Source of the DNA: Sodiomyces alkalinus F11 | Lineage: Eukaryota; Ascomycota; Sordariomycetes; Glomerellales; Plectosphaerellaceae | Length of the DNA stretch: 64,000 nt | Direction: 5' to 3' | Assembly (NCBI RefSeq): GCF_003711515.1 | Contig: NW_021167079.1 | Location: 4,474,677-4,538,676, forward strand | In this document: piece by piece, positions 8,835 to 20,499 of the stretch | Position numbering within the stretch: the first letter of the stretch is position 1 | Layout of the letters: each line of letters opens with the position of its first letter | Notes under the pieces: generated by a model | What the model saw: only the letters and a program-made list of their open reading frames with translations | Database searches by the model: none | What the model was told of the DNA's origin: nothing | Position numbers and translations under genes: made by a program

Positions 8835-11800
8835 TCACCAGAAGCTGCACCATCCGATGTAGTGCTGGCAGAGGTTCTCCAGCTTGGTCGCCTCCGTAAT
8901 GAGCTTGTTCACCTGGCTGACAATATCCAGTTCCTCGTCGGGCTTGAAATCCCGGCCCGTGAGCTTCTGCGACACGCGATCCAGCACTTCCAGTGCCCGC
9001 GCGTTCTGCACTTCCGGGCCCTCCTGCCCGTTGACGCCGTTCGCGAGGCTGCTCGGCACCACCGACGAATTCGCCCTCGCCCGTGTCCTTGACGCGGCAC
9101 CCGCCAGCCCCGCCGTGTCTCCTCCCATGGCCAGCAGTTCCGAGGGAGGCGCGTCGGCTTCGAGGATCGACGGCCGACGATCGCGAGGGCCCTGCGGTCC
9201 TGCGACGACTGGATCGCCCGCCGCTCGGAAGTCGGGACCCGTCGGGCTGGCTGCCTTGGTGTCGGTGAGGCGCCAAGTCAGGAGAGGATCGTGAATGAAC
9301 TGGGAAACACACATGTCCTGTCAGTTCGAGTTTCGGCTAGAGGCGTTGACAAAAGGGTAACAGAAAAAGAAAGAAAAAAAGAAATAAAGGGCGAAAAGGT
9401 CCACGTACCGCCTCTAGGACCGCCATAAGACTGTCCTTGTTGTCGCGCAGCACCCGCATGACATGTTCGCATGTAATCCTGAAACTTCCCTCGATGTTGC
9501 TAACCTCCATGGCGTACGTGAGCATGCGTGTCAATCGGAACGGCACCCGCTCCGGGTATTTCTCGCGCTTCATGGCAACCTCGAAACAATCGCCAAAATC
9601 AATATGGATGATCTTGCCCGTTATGCGATCCAGCATAAGATTCGACGGGTGCCTGTCGCCGAGTCCGAGGATGTACCCGACCATCGACATCACGCCCAGA
9701 GATCGAGTGTAGTTGGTCCGCCTCTCCAGCCAGGCCTCGGAGCTCTTGCTCTTGAGCCACAGGACCCGATAGAGATCCTGGCCCGTCGTGTTGTCCAACG
9801 CGTAGCCGAACACTTCCACCTTCTGCATCAGCGTGAGATTGTCGTAGTCGGGAGCCATCTGGAGCATGATGCGATGCTCGATATTAAGGAGGATCTTTCT
9901 GCTCTCTCGGTATTCCCTGATAAGGACATGGAGCGTGTCGCTGTTGGGCACCCATCCCAAGAGACCCGAGCTCTGCGACAGCGGGATGGCCGGGAAGCGC
10001 TCGATGTTAAGGTGACGCTTGTAGCACTCCGAGTCGCTGGCGAGCAGCGTGTTGCAGAGGCCAAACAGCTGCATCACCCTCTCGTCCTGACGGATGTCTT
10101 CGTGGCCCTTCAGCAGGAAGCCATAGCGTACACCGTCGCTACCCATGACGCTGATCTTCCTCGGCCGCTGTTTGCTATTAATAACAGTGAAGGTGCCGTC
10201 GAACTCCATGATGCGCACGATCGGTTGGCCGCTGCGGTAGGTGCCCGGGACCGCGAGGTCCAGGTCCTTGGCCGCCAGGAGCTTGGGCGAGCAATACGGC
10301 AGCTCCAACGACGTCAGCTGCGGCAGCTGCCGCGAAATCCGCCTGAAAACCTGGTAGTACAGATCCCACGCCTGGTTGAGGTCGTTGACGTCCCGGCTGG
10401 TCTCGTACTGGCGGCACCACTCCCGCGCTTCCGTGAGGTCCCTACCAAACGTCTGCGCGAAAGAGATTTCCCGAAGCGTCTCGGGTCCGCGTTCCAGGAG
10501 GTCGTGGAGAGGCTCCAGCGTTGCGAACATGCCCTCGATGTTGTGGTCGCCAAAGTACAGCCGCGACGCCTCCTCGAGGCCCTCGTGCCACAGCTCGTGC
10601 CACAGCACAGCGACCCTGATAAGCTCGTGGCTGACGACGTCGGCTTGCGCGACGAGATTGGCGCTGTGTTGCCGCATGCTGTCGAGGATCTGCGCCGCAG
10701 ACCGCGACCGCTGCGCGCTCTGCCAGGACTTCATCGCCACCGTCAACGGGTAGATGAGAGCCTGCGGGTGCGCCCTGCCCACGTCGGCTAAGAGGCTGTG
10801 GACCGTCTGCTGCACACGTCGCGTCGGCTGGTTGATGCGCGCAATGAGCTGGGGGATCACCTCCAGCCAGGTATCGACGCTGACCTGCGTGAAACCTTCC
10901 GTCACAGCGGCGTTAACACCTGCGCTGGAACCGTGAGCGAACCAAAGCGTCAGCAGGCGGAGCGTGTCCTGCAGGGAGCTGCCCTCCGACAGCGCGATCG
11001 ACTTGAAGAATCCACGGACGGCCGGGACGACGTGGTCGAGGATCAGCTGCTGTTCCGATACCGGGACGTTGAGCTCGCCGCCCCGGGACGCGGCGGCTTG
11101 GACGATCTCGAAGTTGGCCAGCGCCCATGCGTGCCACGCCTTATACCAGCGGGGGTTGAACTTGGTGGCGGAATTGTAGGCGGCAAGGATATCCTTCACG
11201 TGGTTGTGATGCCATGTCTCCTTATTCAGGGCAATCAGCCAGTGTCCCTGCCGCAGGTAGCATTTCGCCAACAGGACCGTTTGTTCTTGCAGCGCACGTT
11301 GCGTCTGCGGACTCATCACTCCGTTCGTGTCAAAGGGATGGGGGAATCCGTAGTCCCCGCCGCCGTTCATGATGTCCACCCCCTGGGGCACCTGTGCCGA
11401 GAGGTGCGCCTTGGTCACCTCGTGTCGGTGGGTCAAATCCTGCGTGAACCTGCGTAGGCTGTAGAGCGTCCGATCCGCCATGGTCGACGTCTTGCGGCCC
11501 AGTTGCTGGCTGACATCCCACTGGTACTTGAGAACCGCGTACATGATCTGCGACGGGATGTTCCTAGGCAAACTCGCCGTGAACTGTCCGGGGCGTTCGT
11601 TCCAATAAGGAATCATGCTGGTGAGCACCGAGTCGGTGCCGACGAGCAGCTTCAACGACTTCTCGGCGAGGCCCATGCGCCCCGACTTGCGGCAGAGGTT
11701 CGCAAACTTGATCCACATCTGCATGTTTTCCGAAGGGCTCATGACGAGTGCTCGTAGCCGCAGCATGCGTTGCCACACCTCGACGTTGCGCTGGCAGCCC

Positions 11801-14800
11801 ATGAGTCGCGTCTCCCATGTGCGGCGCATGGCCGCCCTTTTCTTCTCGTCTGTCTGCTTGTAGAAGATGAGCTCCTCCAGCTCCGCCAGCATCTGCACCC
11901 GGACGACCACCGTGTAGGCGCGATTGTACGACTCGCTCACGAGAGCACTAAGCTCGGTATCGAGACCGTCCCGCGTCTGCTGCACGCAGTTCAGCGCTTC
12001 CCTAAAGTGATTGCGGTGCAGGGCGAGAATGGCCCCGAAGAAGGAGCGGTCGGTCGAGTGACGCTTCATGGACTGGAGATAGTGATCCATCGACTCCCAC
12101 TTGCCCAAGCCCCATGCGGCGGCAGTGGCCAGCGGAGCAATGAGGCGCTGCACCTCCGGGGACGAGTTGGACCACGTGTCGCTGGCGAGGTTGGCGAGCG
12201 AATCCCACTCGCCCAGCGCGTGCAGGCAGCGCATCTTGCCCATGATGATCTCCACGGGCACGGACTGGTCCTCGCCAAGATCCTGCTCGCGCTTCGTGTA
12301 AAAGTCGAGGGCTTCCTCCCAGCGCTCGAGCTTCTCGAACCAGGTTTCCCTCAGCTGAATGCCTTCCTTGTACAGCTGAGCCTTTCGGAGAATGCCGATG
12401 GCGGCGTCGGATTGTTGGAGATGGTTGTTGATGCCAATGAGCGCCTCGACGGCGCCGCTGCTCTGGTCCTGCAAGAACTCGAGTTCCTTGTAGTGGAGGG
12501 CCTTCGCGTACGCGTGGCAGCGGCCCGCTTGGTGCCCCAGGATGCGTATGTCTATCGGCAAGGCCTTGTCATCGTGTTCCATAAACTCGGCGAGGTTAAG
12601 GAGCAAGCCGAGCAGATCGGGCGGCACGTTTTCCGAATTGATGGCGTTCTCGATGTTGCTGATGAGTTCGTCCTGGAACGGGTCGAACAACTCGGACCAA
12701 CACGACACGAAGGCCGAGTTGAACAGTTCGCGGGCCAGGGGCAGGTACGAGCTGGCGAGCGCCGCACAGGCGCGAAGTGCGTGGTTCGGCGACTCAGCCA
12801 GGAGCGTGGTTGAGAACCGGCGCAGCCACTCCTGCCAGTCCTCCTTGGTCGATTTGCCCTTGGTATCCCAGGCCGCCTTGAGGTGGATGGCATTCATCTC
12901 GAGCTTCTTGGAAGCCAGTTCGCCAAACATGTTGCTATCGACGTGGTCGACGAAGCGGTCCGCCGACCCGAGGTCCTGGGGGAGGACTTCGCCCTTCTGC
13001 AGCTTGCTGGCCAGGAGGTCGTAGTTCTGATGCTGAATCTGGTGCGTGGCGATGACCTTGTTCACGGTGCCCATGAAATGCAGGTAGTCCTTTCCTAACT
13101 GGTGAATCAGGGCACAGAGAGTGTCGAGCGCGGCAACGCGCAAGGTGGGATCGCCACTAGCCATCACACGGGTGAGTGGGTGAATGATCTTGGATGCGTA
13201 GTCGTTCAGGTTGACCTGGTACGAGATCTTGCCGATGGTCTCGATGGCCGCCTTGCGGAGATGCGTGGGTTGGCCTTGCTTCTCGAACGTGCGAACGATG
13301 ACGGGGATGATCAGGTGCATGTACTCCTCGCTGCTAGAACCCAAGACGAGCAAGGTGTGGAGGACTCTCTCGGAAGGCACGCGGCGCTGTGACGTGTCTT
13401 TCTCGAGGGCTCCCAGCATCAGGGGAAGTAGTCCTGCGAGGTAGATCTTGAAATCGCCTTCCAGCGATCGCGAGATGGCCTCGACCAACGACAAGATGGT
13501 AGATTGCAGACCCAGGCCGGCATTCCAGTATTCGCGGCACGTGTCGACGATCTCGGGAAGAAAGTTGCGGATATGTTGGCGGACAATACTGACGAGGGTG
13601 GCGAGCTGGCTGAAGTAGGATTCGACCCTCTTGTTGGGTGCGGCGCGAAGGACACCGAGAAAAGCCGGGATGATCCGATCCAGGAATGATACGCACTCCA
13701 GGCCAAGGGTGCGGAAGATGTTCATGATGGCTTCGATGACGGCGGGATGGTGAGCCTGGAGAGAGTTATCCTTGAGAATCTGCAGCAAGGCGTTGATGAC
13801 CACGGTGGGGTAGTATTCTTTGTTGGAGGGCGTCAAGCCCGTCATCATGAGGGAGATGTCGGTCATCTGCGTGGCTTCGGCATGCCTCTGCACCTCCGGC
13901 CTGTCTTGTTCGACCTGCTGGTACTTGTAAGGGTCCAAGGCGCCAAGGATGCCGATCAATTTAATCGTCTCGCTGCGCAGAGGACCCCGTTGGTCTTCCG
14001 TCCTGATGATGCCCTGGAGAAGCTCCAAGAGCTGGGGGTACTCGAGGTAGGGTTCGATGACGTATCCCGAGTTGCTAGCCAGCTGGCCAAGCGCATGCAG
14101 GGCCGCTTCTCGCTTGACGTTCGAGCTCTGGTCCTGGAGGGCGTCGATGATGAGCGGCATCAGGCGGTCCTTGTACGGAAGGACATCTTCGCCTCCGACG
14201 GTGGCGAGCTCTCCCATGGCTCTCAGGATGGTGGCAGCAACGGAGGGAGTCGGGTCGCTGGCCTTGGGGAGGAGCACGGACATCATGGGGTCGACGTAGG
14301 GTTTGACGAGACCCTGGGCGTTCTGTACCAGGAGGCTTAGGAGCTTCGCGCTCTCCTCCTTGTTACGGGCGACGTCGGAGAACTCGAGCTCGGTCAGGAG
14401 CTGAATCAGGGTCTTGCGGAGAGAGGGAATCACGTAAGCCGGGTTATGCTGGGCCAGGCGCCCAATGATGGAAATGGCCACTTCTCGGATGGCAAAGACC
14501 TCGTCGTTGAGGGCAAAGAACAAGGTACGAACGTTCTCGGCCTTGGCGAGGTGGCGGTCGAACCGCTCGTCGAGCGCGGCCAGCACGGTCCTTCGAATAG
14601 AAGGCTCGGGGTCGGACACGCCGACGGTGAGAAGCCTCTCGATAACGTCGCTGACCACCTGCAAGGCATGATAACTAGTCTGGTTGACGACGGGGTCGCG
14701 GACGTAGAGCTGACAGCAAGTGAGGGCAGCGGCTTCCCGAATTTCGGGGTCCTCGTCTTCGACGTACTTGATGGCGACATCGCGCACGAACTCATTAAGC

Positions 14801-16476
14801 ACGTGGTTTGCGAAGTCGAAGCTCCCGAGGGTATTGAGGGCGAGCTTGATCTCGGCCTTGCGGTGCTCGTAGGCGTGGGGGTCCCTGGCGTCTTTGCTGA
14901 TGACGGGGGCCGCGGTGAGGGTGTTGGGATGGGGCGCACCCAGAGGCTTGAAAGGCTCGCCGCAGAGGACGATGCTCAGCATGTCGAGGAGCCGGGACCG
15001 GATGGTCTCCTGGGCCGGGAGAATGTAGAAGGCCATGTCGACGAGGGCCTGGGTCAGTTTCGGGGTGAGGTCGCAGTCGAAGATGGGGTCGAGGAGGGCC
15101 TCCATGTATTTGCTCAGGGTCTGGCCGACGGCTACGGCAAGCCTACTAATGCACTCGAAGACGGCGTCGACGGACCCTCGTTTCCGAGCGCTCTGGCTGA
15201 GGCCCTCGCGGACGAAGATCATGACATTGTCTAGATACGGGGCAATAGCGCTCTTAACGGATGTGGCAATGTTGCCAATGGCCAGGAAGGCATCGGTTCG
15301 CTCTTTTTCCTTCTTGAGCATACCCATGAGGTATATCATGAACTTGTGAAGGTAGCTCTGGTCAAACTCGGCGGGGGAATAGCTGGCCAAGTCGGGAATC
15401 AGGAGAACGATGGTCTTCCGGACGGCCGGATCTTTATGCTCCTTGTATCGTAAGACGATCTCGCATGTCTCGGAGTAGTGTTCTTGCATGAACATGCCGC
15501 CCTGCTCCAGCAGTTCTTTCAGCATGAGGAGGGAGCCGTGGATGTACTCGATGGAGCCGTTCTGAAGGCCTCGCAGGAGCTCGTTGTATGCTTTCTCCAT
15601 CCAAGACTTCTTCAGCTCCTGGTCTCGCTCGCGGATGATGCGGAAGCAGGCGGCCACGGTCTCGGCCGAGGTGGCACGAATAAGATACTTGGCGTCGCGC
15701 AAACTGCTCCAGATGAGGTCCAGGACAAGACCCACATAACTGTACATAAGAGTCGGGGCCTGCTTGGCCAGCTCGCGGAGGACGAGGGCGGCGCTGTAAC
15801 GACGTTCTTCAACGCGGTCGTTTTGTAGCCATTCCAGGGCCATCTGGGTTTCGGATTCGACCAGCTCGCTAATAACAGAGCCGCCCGGACGGCACATCTT
15901 TCCCAGAGTCACGGCCGCTGCTGGCATGGGGATTGTGTCCTTGCCGCGCAGGATGGCCTTGAGGTTTTGGAGAAAGCGGGCATACTTGGTTGCCTGGTCG
16001 GAGGTTTCGATGTCGACGATACTATCGAGGGCATAGACGCCGCCCAGGCGTTCGGCCGAATCGTTTCCATGGGCGATGAGCTGGGTGATGCGATTATTGA
16101 CCGCCGTGTAGACGGTATTGAAGTGGTCTGGTTGAAGGTCTAAGGAAACGAAAATAGATGAGCAAAACGCCTCAAAGATCAAAGATCGAAGACAGCAGTT
16201 GAGAAATGAAGGGGAATGACAAACCTCGATGGCAAACCAAGACCAGCTCACGGAGCTGAAGAGCAGCTCGTCTCCGAGCATCATCAGAGACTCGACTATG
16301 TTGTGTGGTTAGTAATTGCTTCGCATGTGGGTGCCTGGAATAGGTCCATAATCAAAGAAAAGCGCGCGCAATTGCAGAACAAACAGAAACAAGGCAGAAC
16401 AGAAAACATACCTAGAACGAAGGTCACGGGTGATCACATCAAGCCGCTCAAGGGCGATCTGTTGTTGGGTCGCCAT
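8835..16476 (-). CDS. tor: TOR, phosphatidylinositol-3-kinase-related protein kinase, 2443 aa
   Basis: Four exons on the minus strand: 16412-16476, 16225-16295, 9409-16139 and 8835-9299, all with GT-AG borders and agreeing phases. The start [13 protein letters not shown] was chosen because exons 1-2 restore the conserved [21 protein letters not shown] repeats fill roughly residues 40-1200, and FAT the region to about 1880. The FRB domain is at about 1884-1985, with the rapamycin-contact Ser in [12 protein letters not shown]. The kinase domain is at about 2030-2290, with GLGDRHPSN and HIDFGD motifs intact. The FATC end is [11 protein letters not shown]. Length is normal for fungal TOR (about 2400-2470). 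It is the nutrient-sensing kinase of TORC1/TORC2. The 5' flank is interrupted by a retroelement about 630 bp upstream of the start. Confidence 0.96.
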
Positions 16477-17105
16477 TGTCCCCCTCCTCTACTTCCACTT
16501 CTAGCGCCCTAAAGCATTCGGATAATCACAGGGGACGCGACATGGATCGCGACAAGTGGGAGGGATACTGTGCGGTTGCTGCTTGAAGTCGTTAACCAGA
16601 GTAGGTGATAGATTGATTGTGGGTTGTGGTGGGCGTGATGGAGAAAGTGGGTAAAAGAGAAGGTGAGACGAAGCGATTGACCTAACGGCAAAGAAAAACA
16701 GAAGGGTTGTTGCACAAGCACATACTATGGTGAAGAGGTGGTAAAAAAATAAAAGTATGCAGAGTGGAAAGAAGCCACAATGGAAAAGCAGGAAGGTGGG
16801 AAGGTGAAGAAGGTGAAGATGGTGGAAGGATAGTTTTCTGTGTAATACGATGCCTCGTCAATGAGGCTGAACTCTACGTTGTTTTGGGGAGACCCAGTGA
16901 CCAGAGTTATGGTAGCTACGAAGTACTTGTACAGTGGTAGCTTAACCTAACTGGAAATGACGATGTTGGGTTGGGGATAGTGGTGTGGAGACGATGGGGC
17001 CTGGGTCTGACGACTTATGCGATCCATTGCGTTATCTTATCTTTTGAACTACTAAGCAGCCTCCCCTACACTATCTCCTATCAATGCTGGAAATGCCGTG
17101 TCGCC
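16477..17105. promoter_or_regulatory. Residual TOR upstream region
   Basis: About 630 bp of ordinary-composition DNA between the TOR start codon and the first base of the gypsy 5' LTR. It contains purine-rich stretches (mirrored pyrimidine tracts of the minus strand) but no open frame worth calling. Any TOR promoter elements must lie here or have been separated from the gene by the insertion. Confidence 0.55.
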
Positions 17106-17232
17106 TGAGGGGTGGGTCACGTAACCTGCCTTTATATAGAAAGCTTTTACCAGCTTCTCCTATAGCCTAGGGTAGCGGCTAGCTTCTTCCTTATATATAG
17201 ATATCTATACCACGTATACGACGATTATCTTA
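17106..17232 (+). repeat. 5' LTR of the gypsy element
   Basis: Begins TGAGGGGTGGGTCACG and ends ATTATCTTA. It aligns over 127 bp without gaps to 31583-31709. I count eight differences, all C/T or G/A transitions, including those at the ends (TG/TA and TA/CA). Confidence 0.9.
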
Positions 17233-18104
17233 ATTTAGTGGTTAGTATAAGGGTTAACTATATCACTTTAGTTAAGCTTAAGTTATTCTCGTTTTTTTTC
17301 TCTAAGATCGTTATTATTATTCGTTTTCTTAAACCAGAATTAATCTACTAATATGCTACTAGCCTTTGCACTCCTTTTTTGATACGATTATAACCGATTA
17401 TAACCGACTAAAACAGAAATAATACTTTTATTACTATCTCGCGACGCGGCACGATAATAAGGATAAAGATAAATCTCGAAATAGCCGACCACGGAAAAGC
17501 GAAAGCGATAAATAAAATCAAGACTCTAAAAATATATCACTAATATAAGAGAAAAACAGAAAAGCTATAATGATAGGAGAAACTGCTATATAATACCCTA
17601 TAAAAGACCTAGGGTGCCCTATAAGAAAGGCAGGCGGAATTACCGTCCTTATATAGAGCCGAGGTATTAGTCTCTGCTTTATCGTTACTAAGGTAAAAAT
17701 AAGGATAATATTAAGAAAAGAAAATAACCGTCCCGTAGAAGATAGCACCTATAACAAATCGACTAAAAACCAGAAGTTACTTTTAATGATAAAATTATAT
17801 CTAGGCCAAAATAGAAGGTATATCCGGTTATATCTACCCTAGGATAGGTAAGACCTAGGAGGACCGGGTTAGACCTAGAATAATAGGAACTAGCGATAAC
17901 GTTAGTACCTCCTATAATAAAAAAGCTACTTTAAGAATAGAACTTAGTAAGTAGATAAAAGAAACTATAACCTTAGCCAAAACGGCTAGGAAGGTTTAAC
18001 GGCGGAGATAATAATATAACTATACGGACTCTCTCTTCTATAAAAATATAATAGGATAAAGAATCAGCTCTCCTAAAATTTTCTTCTCTTCCTTTTTAAA
18101 AATA

Positions 18105-18245
18105 AGAAGAGAAAATATATAGAAGATATATAGAAGATATATAGAATATAGAAGATATATAGAATATAGAAGATATAGAAGATATAGAAGATATAGAAGA
18201 TATATAAGATATATAAGATATATAAGATATATAAGATATATATTA
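18105..18245. repeat. Tandem AGATAT-type repeat in the gypsy leader
   Basis: Short units such as agaagatatat and ataagatatat are repeated for about 140 bp between the 5' LTR and gag. They may be a tandem repeat of the original leader further simplified by RIP. Confidence 0.8.
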
Positions 18246-18599
18246 GAATTATCCTTTTTCTGCTATAGAAAGATTAGTACGAGAATACCGAATCCTTATT
18301 TTCGTTTTTTATTTTATTTCAATACCCCCCCTACCTAATAGTAACTTATTTAGCACGATTCCGCGTAGCCTTATTATTCCCCCCCCTTACTACTCCTCCG
18401 TTATTTCCCCTAGATATCCGTGAAAACGGATAGAATCACTCCCTCTAAAATCCCTTTACTGACTTTACTAACTATACCGTTTCTTATTATAGTAGCGCCG
18501 GTGCTATTATTCCCTTAAAAGAAGTCGGTGGTTTTAGTATCTACCTTTTCCCCCGCCTTTAACTCTACCTCCCCTAATACCTAAGATCTCTCTCCTAGT

Positions 18600-19560
18600 A
18601 CCTAGCTACTATTAATCGTTTACTCGTAAGGTTTTAGAATAAAGAACCTTAAAGGCGATACCGTTTCTAAGTTCTTAGGCACCGGATACTCCTATCTTAG
18701 ATCGGAGTTCCTAGGTAATATTAAGGATATAATAGATATATTCGGCGAGCGCCTAAGCGAAAAGGCTAAGGATAGATATAAGCTTAGGATTATACGGATA
18801 TACTTAGTCAGTAAGGCTAAGGCGTAGTAAAAGATACTGAATACTAAGGACCGTATTTCGTAGAGGGCTATTGAAGAAAAGTTCTAAAGTAAGTTTAAAG
18901 ACGATAAAACTTAATATAATGGATAGGCCGCTTTTAAGGCTTCTAACTTCGCCAAGAAGGTTAGGGAGACGCTCCTAGATTATATTAAGAGAGTAATTAA
19001 ACTTAATAATAAAGCGATATTGGCTAAGATTAGATATTTATTTATCTAACTTTTTTACGAATAGATAATAGACGGTAAGGTAGACTCTCGCCTATAGGAG
19101 CATGTCGTTAATAGGTCAGCCGTTTCGGGAAAGATAAGGCATGGTATACCGAAGGATATAGTTACTTTTAAAAACGTTAAATATATAATTATTAAGGTAG
19201 CCCGAGGTTACCACGATATATCTAACCTAATAGAAAAAGAATATAAAGACTCGCTAAAATCGAAGGACTAAGAATTCTTAAAAGAGTTTAGAGAGATATA
19301 AGAGAAAATCCTAAAGGCGTTAGTGTATAAGATTAAGGGCCTCTCCGCGAGACCGGCCGCCGATAAGTTATATAATCCTAACATGTTATCGGCCTTAGCC
19401 TTAACTAATAGGCCTCGGAATAACCGCTCTTTTCCTTAGAATATTGATAAGGTTTTCTGCTTTAGATACGGTAGCTAGGGATAGTTTATTAGAGATTATC
19501 TAAATAAGGGCTTTAGGGAATAATAGTAATAACGCCGTGACCTCTAGGACGCCCGGAAAG
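18600..19560 (+). pseudogene. gypsy gag remnant
   Basis: A frame broken by stops reads like Gag: LGTGYSYLRSEFLGN near 18670, a helical capsid-like part, and a degraded CCHC zinc knuckle (VFCFRYGS...FIRDY near 19450-19500). In the knuckle several Cys/His positions have become Tyr or stop by C-to-T or G-to-A changes. Confidence 0.65.
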
Positions 19561-20499
19561 AGGATATACTTACGGCACGGGATACAAAGCTACGAGATAA
19601 GAGGTAAACCGACTCCGGACTAATAAAGCCTTAACCGGGGCAGATTCTAGTTTACCTTATCCTTAAGAATATTAATAAGATACACGTTATATCTTCCGTT
19701 GAGGAACTAAACTATTACCATCACGCTGCTAGTCTATTATATCATGCTATCTCTCTAAATATTAGTAATATCCTCCCCTTCACTTATACTCGTTATAGCA
19801 GCATAGTCTATAATACCGCCTAAGAGAATAAAATAACTACTATATAAAGATATTACGTAGACCTAAGGAAGAAGTACCTAGAATTAGAGGAGTACCTAGA
19901 AGTCTAGGATATCCTTTTTAATAAACGATAAAGAGACCCGAATAAGCTAAATTAGAACGCTAATAATACTCGGGCTAAGCCTTTATAGATACCCCCTCTC
20001 CCTCTCCCTAGAACCTAAATAATAAGTTACCTTACGCCCTGCCTCCTACTAGGCTGATAGTATAACCGAGATAATAACCTAAGAGATACCCTCCTACTCC
20101 TATAGTTATAGATAAAGCGAATAAGCTAGACACTATTTTCTAATTATCCTAAACTCCTTAACCACGTTTACCTACTCCGCTTTGCCTAGATAGGTCAGAG
20201 ATATCTAGTAGGGAAAAATAAGTTTAGATCTCGGGAAAAGGTACGAAGAACGACTTTAACAATACCTTTCGAGGCCTTAAGCCTATTAAAGGTAGAAAGA
20301 TAGCGGGGAAAGCACTATTTTCTATAATAGATTTCCTATCTAACTAGCCCGTTACTATATCTATAATATAACTATTTTAGGCCTCCCCACTTATAAAAGC
20401 AGAACTATATTATATTATTTAGATAGAGGTCTTTAGGCGAGATGGATAAGGAGAGGTAAATCGCGTTTAAGCAAGGAAGAAGTATAGGAATATTATAAC

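Noticed and set aside
9463..10791. Open frame of 442 codons on the plus strand (also long plus-strand frames at 11770-12813, 13747-14340 and 14446-15234)
   Set aside because: They run antisense to the TOR exon, which has unmistakable family motifs. Long antisense frames are common opposite GC-rich coding sequence, and no domain is seen in them.
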